This document shows positions 14,778 to 17,458 of a stretch of 17,458 nucleotides of DNA, piece after piece. Both the position numbers and the translations under genes were made by a program. The notes beneath the pieces are model-generated. The model did not search any database and was not told the origin of the DNA. It was given only the letters and a program-made list of their open reading frames with translations. The stretch comes from PVC group bacterium (GTDB lineage: Bacteria > Verrucomicrobiota > Kiritimatiellia > UBA8416): contig PWYP01000076.1 of NCBI GenBank assembly GCA_003567805.1, forward strand, positions 1 to 17,458. The letters are read 5' to 3'. Positions within the stretch are counted from its first letter, which is position 1, and every line of letters starts with the position of its first letter.

Positions 14778-14839
14778 TCTGCTCATTGCCTTTATTGAGC
14801 TGCAGGTGAGAAGGGTGTGCTCTCGCATGACCACATGGA

Positions 14840-15955
14840 CTAACACGGCAGGCAGGCGCGAATAGCGTTTTGCATGGCGGCGATGAATGCCTGATTGCTG
14901 AATTGCAGCGCATGATTGCGGATTGTGGCAGGGTCCCAAATGCGTTTGCCAGCTATGTGTACGGCGTTGGCCAGGGCATCAGGCGTTTGTTGGTCAAAGA
15001 ATATGCCGGTTTGATTGGCGAGAACGGTTTCGCAGGCGCCACCACGATTGTAGGCCACTACGGGCTTCCCACAGGCTTGCGCCTCAAGGGGAACGATACC
15101 AAAGTCTTCTTCGCCCGGGAATACAAGTAAGCGGCAGTTGCGGTAGCGTTCCAGGACAATGTCGTCGGGTTGCCAGCCTTCGAAGGTGATGTTGGGGCCT
15201 GCTTGTGCTTCTAGCTTTTCTCGCGATCCGCCTGTACCAACGATCCGCAGGGGATACCCCGAGCGGTTGTAGGCCGCAATCGCTATATCGATTTTTTTAT
15301 AGGGTACGAGTGCGGAGACGATCAGGTCAAAATTCTGTGAGCCGGCATCTGCTCCCGGTGTGCATCGGTCTGTGTCGACGGGGGGATAGATCACAGAGGC
15401 TTCGCGCTCATAAAAGTCTTCGATGCGCTTTTTTACATGATGACTGATGGCGATAAACGTGTCGACACGATGGGCGGTTTGGGCGTCCCATTGGCGCATG
15501 GCTGCCAATAGTGGGGCGGCAAGTGTTTTGCGGATAGCATTGCCAAGATACTCTTCCTGAAAAGTCCATGCATAGCGCATGGGGGTAAAACAGTAACATA
15601 GGTGATGGCAGTTGGGGGGCTTGCGAATGCTTTTGGCAACGCAATGGCTGGTGCTGATGAGTATGTCCGCGGATGCGGGGTTTAGCGAGCGCACCGCTGC
15701 AGGAAAAAGAGGCAGTAGGCTACGATAGTGATTGGCGATGCCGGGGATGCGCTGCAGCCATGATGTATGAATAGGGCGGTTGCGGATGGTTTCGGAGACA
15801 GCTCCTGGGTTTGCCAGAAGGGTGTACAGGGGGGCATCTGGATAGGCGTCGCAGAGAATCTCAAGCACACGCTCTCCTCCGCGCATGCCACTTAACCAGT
15901 CGTGACAGAGTGCAACGCGCGCTGCTGGCCAATCCTGTTTTGCCGTAGAGGTCAT
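14840..15955 (-). CDS. GT4-family glycosyltransferase
   Basis: A 371-residue retaining glycosyltransferase of the GT-B fold. The N-terminal acceptor domain begins ARVALCHDWLSGMRGGERVLE (residues 12-32), typical of group 1 enzymes in polysaccharide clusters. The C-terminal donor domain has SALVPYKKIDIAI and the E-x7-E nucleotide-sugar motif in GEEDFGIVPLEAQACGKPVV (E283 and E291). The frame is open upstream to 15988, but the ATG at 15955 overlaps the previous stop as ATGA and is preceded by AAAGGA at about 6 nt, so that start is chosen. It is the last gene of three; the 62 bp to the convergent gene contain only a 5-bp stem without a T run. Donor and acceptor sugars cannot be read from sequence; the family often transfers mannose, glucose or related sugars. 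Confidence 0.9.
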   Translation of the reverse strand: MTSTAKQDWPAARVALCHDWLSGMRGGERVLEILCDAYPDAPLYTLLANPGAVSETIRNRPIHTSWLQRIPGIANHYRSLLPLFPAAVRSLNPASADILISTSHCVAKSIRKPPNCHHLCYCFTPMRYAWTFQEEYLGNAIRKTLAAPLLAAMRQWDAQTAHRVDTFIAISHHVKKRIEDFYEREASVIYPPVDTDRCTPGADAGSQNFDLIVSALVPYKKIDIAIAAYNRSGYPLRIVGTGGSREKLEAQAGPNITFEGWQPDDIVLERYRNCRLLVFPGEEDFGIVPLEAQACGKPVVAYNRGGACETVLANQTGIFFDQQTPDALANAVHIAGKRIWDPATIRNHALQFSNQAFIAAMQNAIRACLPC

Positions 15956-17115
15956 ACAAATTCCTTTGGGGCTGCAGCTTCGTAGCATGCCAGCGTTTCG
16001 CGTGCGGTTTTTTCCCAGGAGAAGCGGGTGGCATTTTGGAGGCCTGCCGCAATGCGCTGCTTGCGTTCTTCTGGGTGGTCTCGCAGGTGCAGAATAGCAC
16101 GTGCGTAGGCATCGGTATCTTCGGTCGGTACGAGGATGGCTGCATTACCAGCTACTTCAGGTAGCGAGCCAGCATTGCTGCATACCACGGGGATGCCGCA
16201 AGCCATGGCTTCTATGATTTGCAGGCCGAATCCTTCATACCGGGACGCATGCACCATCACGTCGGCTGCGCGGATATGGTTTACGAGTTCATTGTCTAAT
16301 ACGAATCCTGTCCAGCGCACGGCTTCCTGGAGCCCGAATTGCTCTATGCACATTTGGGGCTCGGGATAGCGTGGATCCGGTGCGCCGACCAAGTCCAGTC
16401 GCACGGGACAATCATAGTGCGTCTTAAGCCGATGAACAACATGAATAAGTTTTTCGATGTTTTTGTAGGGATCTGCGCGCCCTACGTACAGTAGTTGCAG
16501 GTGATCACGTTTGGTATGAAACGCACCTTGGGGGACGGCAGGAGGCGTAAAGTCCGGCGATACGCCATTATGGATTACGTCAATTTTATCCATAGGAACT
16601 TTGAGTAAGGTTTCGATGTCGACGGCTGATACGTGGCTGACGGTCGCTATGCGTGCCGAACGTCGGGCAGCCTCGCGCAGTACTTTGCGAAAAACGGGCA
16701 AGAAACGGGACTTCCGTGATTGTGGGGCATGATCGGGGAAACGCAGGGGGATCAAATCGTGAATGGTGGTAACTGCTTGTATCGGTCCTTGGCCATTACG
16801 ACGAAAGGCCGCGAAGGGGATCATGTAGTTCGGACTATGAAATACTTGAATGTTCCACTTTTTGAGAAGACGGGGTAGATGCAGTTGGGACTGGATGGAA
16901 AATAATTCCCAAGGGATGAGCACACTTTTCATATGTTTTGCTTCACAAATGCCTGTTTCCTGACTCGTGCGCTCGGCCAGGAATGGATCTGAGAAGATGA
17001 CGGTACACTGGTGTTCCCCGGCGATTTTGGAAAATTCGCGAAGAATCTGGCGCGTGTAATTTCCAATACCGGATATGTCTTTAAAAATCCATCTGGCATC
17101 AATTGCTATATTCAT
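15952..17115 (-). CDS. GT4-family glycosyltransferase
   Basis: A 387-residue GT-B enzyme. The N-terminus MNIAIDARWIFKDISGIGNY has the DAR...GIGxY/T glycine loop common in mannosyltransferase-like GT4 proteins, followed by FHSPNY and TTIHDLIPLRFP. The donor domain has LLYVGRADPYKNIEKLI (208-224), DLVGAPDPRYP, and the E-x7-E motif in SRYEGFGLQIIEAMACGIPVV (E294 and E302). Its ATG overlaps the upstream gene's TGA, and its own TGA overlaps the next ATG, so the three glycosyltransferases are probably translated in strict sequence. Likely role: stepwise assembly of an exopolysaccharide or O-antigen type glycan; sugar specificity unknown. Confidence 0.92.
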   Translation of the reverse strand: MNIAIDARWIFKDISGIGNYTRQILREFSKIAGEHQCTVIFSDPFLAERTSQETGICEAKHMKSVLIPWELFSIQSQLHLPRLLKKWNIQVFHSPNYMIPFAAFRRNGQGPIQAVTTIHDLIPLRFPDHAPQSRKSRFLPVFRKVLREAARRSARIATVSHVSAVDIETLLKVPMDKIDVIHNGVSPDFTPPAVPQGAFHTKRDHLQLLYVGRADPYKNIEKLIHVVHRLKTHYDCPVRLDLVGAPDPRYPEPQMCIEQFGLQEAVRWTGFVLDNELVNHIRAADVMVHASRYEGFGLQIIEAMACGIPVVCSNAGSLPEVAGNAAILVPTEDTDAYARAILHLRDHPEERKQRIAAGLQNATRFSWEKTARETLACYEAAAPKEFV

Positions 17116-17458
17116 TGCGATATGTTCCTGTATACATCGAGAGTTTGTGCCGCAGTTTGCGACCAGGTGTACTGGCTCGCCACACGGGAGCCTCGCTGGA
17201 TAAGGTCGTTGCGCGCGCTGTTATTCGAAAGTATATTGGTGACGGCCTCACGCCACAGATCGATGTCATAGCAATCCAGCACGATGGCTCCATCTTGCAG
17301 CACTTCTCTGAGACTGCCTCCGCTGCTTGCAATGACCGGGGTTTCGCATGCCATTGCCTCCAGCGGGGGGAGTCCGAATCCTTCATAAAATGATGGCAGC
17401 AAGAATGCATCTGCATTGGCATAGAGTGCAGGAAGGTCTTCATCGGGAATGTAGCCAA
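17112..17458 (-). CDS. GT4-family glycosyltransferase, C-terminal part (cut by window edge)
   Basis: The visible 115 residues are the end of a GT-B donor domain; the start lies beyond the right edge. GYIPDEDLPALYANADAFLL precedes PSFYEGFGLPPLEAMACETP, which contains the E-x7-E nucleotide-sugar motif, then PVIASSGGSLREVLQDGAI and a terminal amphipathic helix ending YRNISQ. The stop TGA overlaps the next gene's ATG. A TTG in the frame at 17402 is not the start, because the homologous frame continues upstream to the edge. Confidence 0.9.
   Translation of the reverse strand, partial: GYIPDEDLPALYANADAFLLPSFYEGFGLPPLEAMACETPVIASSGGSLREVLQDGAIVLDCYDIDLWREAVTNILSNNSARNDLIQRGSRVASQYTWSQTAAQTLDVYRNISQ

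Noticed and set aside
14781..14800. GCTCA/TGAGC stem between the convergent MTHFR fusion and glycosyltransferase genes as a terminator
   Set aside because: Only five pairs with a 10-nt loop and no T run on either strand.

Overview
The window (17,458 bp, roughly half G+C by eye, gene-dense, no RNA genes, CRISPR arrays or mobile elements seen) looks like an ordinary stretch of chromosome from a Gram-negative-type bacterium. Evidence for that is a predicted lipoprotein ferric-iron binding protein in an ABC uptake operon, sigma-54, and a run of family GT4 glycosyltransferases. The combination of a tlyA-nadK pair, a Cys-free exported orphan protein, weak or missing Shine-Dalgarno sites before several genes, and a homocysteine methyltransferase/MTHFR fusion would fit the PVC group (Verrucomicrobiota, Kiritimatiellota, Lentisphaerota). 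This is inference at low to moderate confidence; no marker gene settles it.

Layout. (1) 1-2679, minus strand: rpoN (sigma-54) followed 7 bp later by the 5' part of mfd, which runs off the left edge. A good sigma-70-type promoter lies just upstream of rpoN. (2) 2830-3594, minus strand: an unusual fusion of one half-size UPF0016/GDT1 cation-transporter repeat with a complete rubrerythrin-like diiron domain. This is the most interesting item in the window. (3) 3670-9066, plus strand: tlyA, nadK, an exported protein of unknown function, trxB, a degenerate SAM methyltransferase and a stand-alone response-regulator receiver. The first five are closely spaced and may be one transcript; the receiver follows a 167-bp gap and may have its own promoter. 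(4) 9110-12769, minus strand: fbpA-fbpB-fbpC, a complete ferric-iron ABC importer with very tight spacing (7 bp, then a 4-bp overlap). (5) 12930-14777, plus strand: a bifunctional homocysteine S-methyltransferase/methylenetetrahydrofolate reductase. (6) 14840-17458, minus strand: three GT4 glycosyltransferases joined by ATGA stop/start overlaps, the first cut by the right edge; probably part of a surface-polysaccharide cluster.

How the genes may work together: NAD kinase makes the NADP that thioredoxin reductase uses once reduced, so the central plus-strand block has a redox flavour. The fbp operon brings in ferric iron, and the transporter-rubrerythrin fusion carries ligands for an iron or manganese diiron site next to a membrane cation-transport module. 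A metal and redox homeostasis theme is plausible but is inferred only from gene content.
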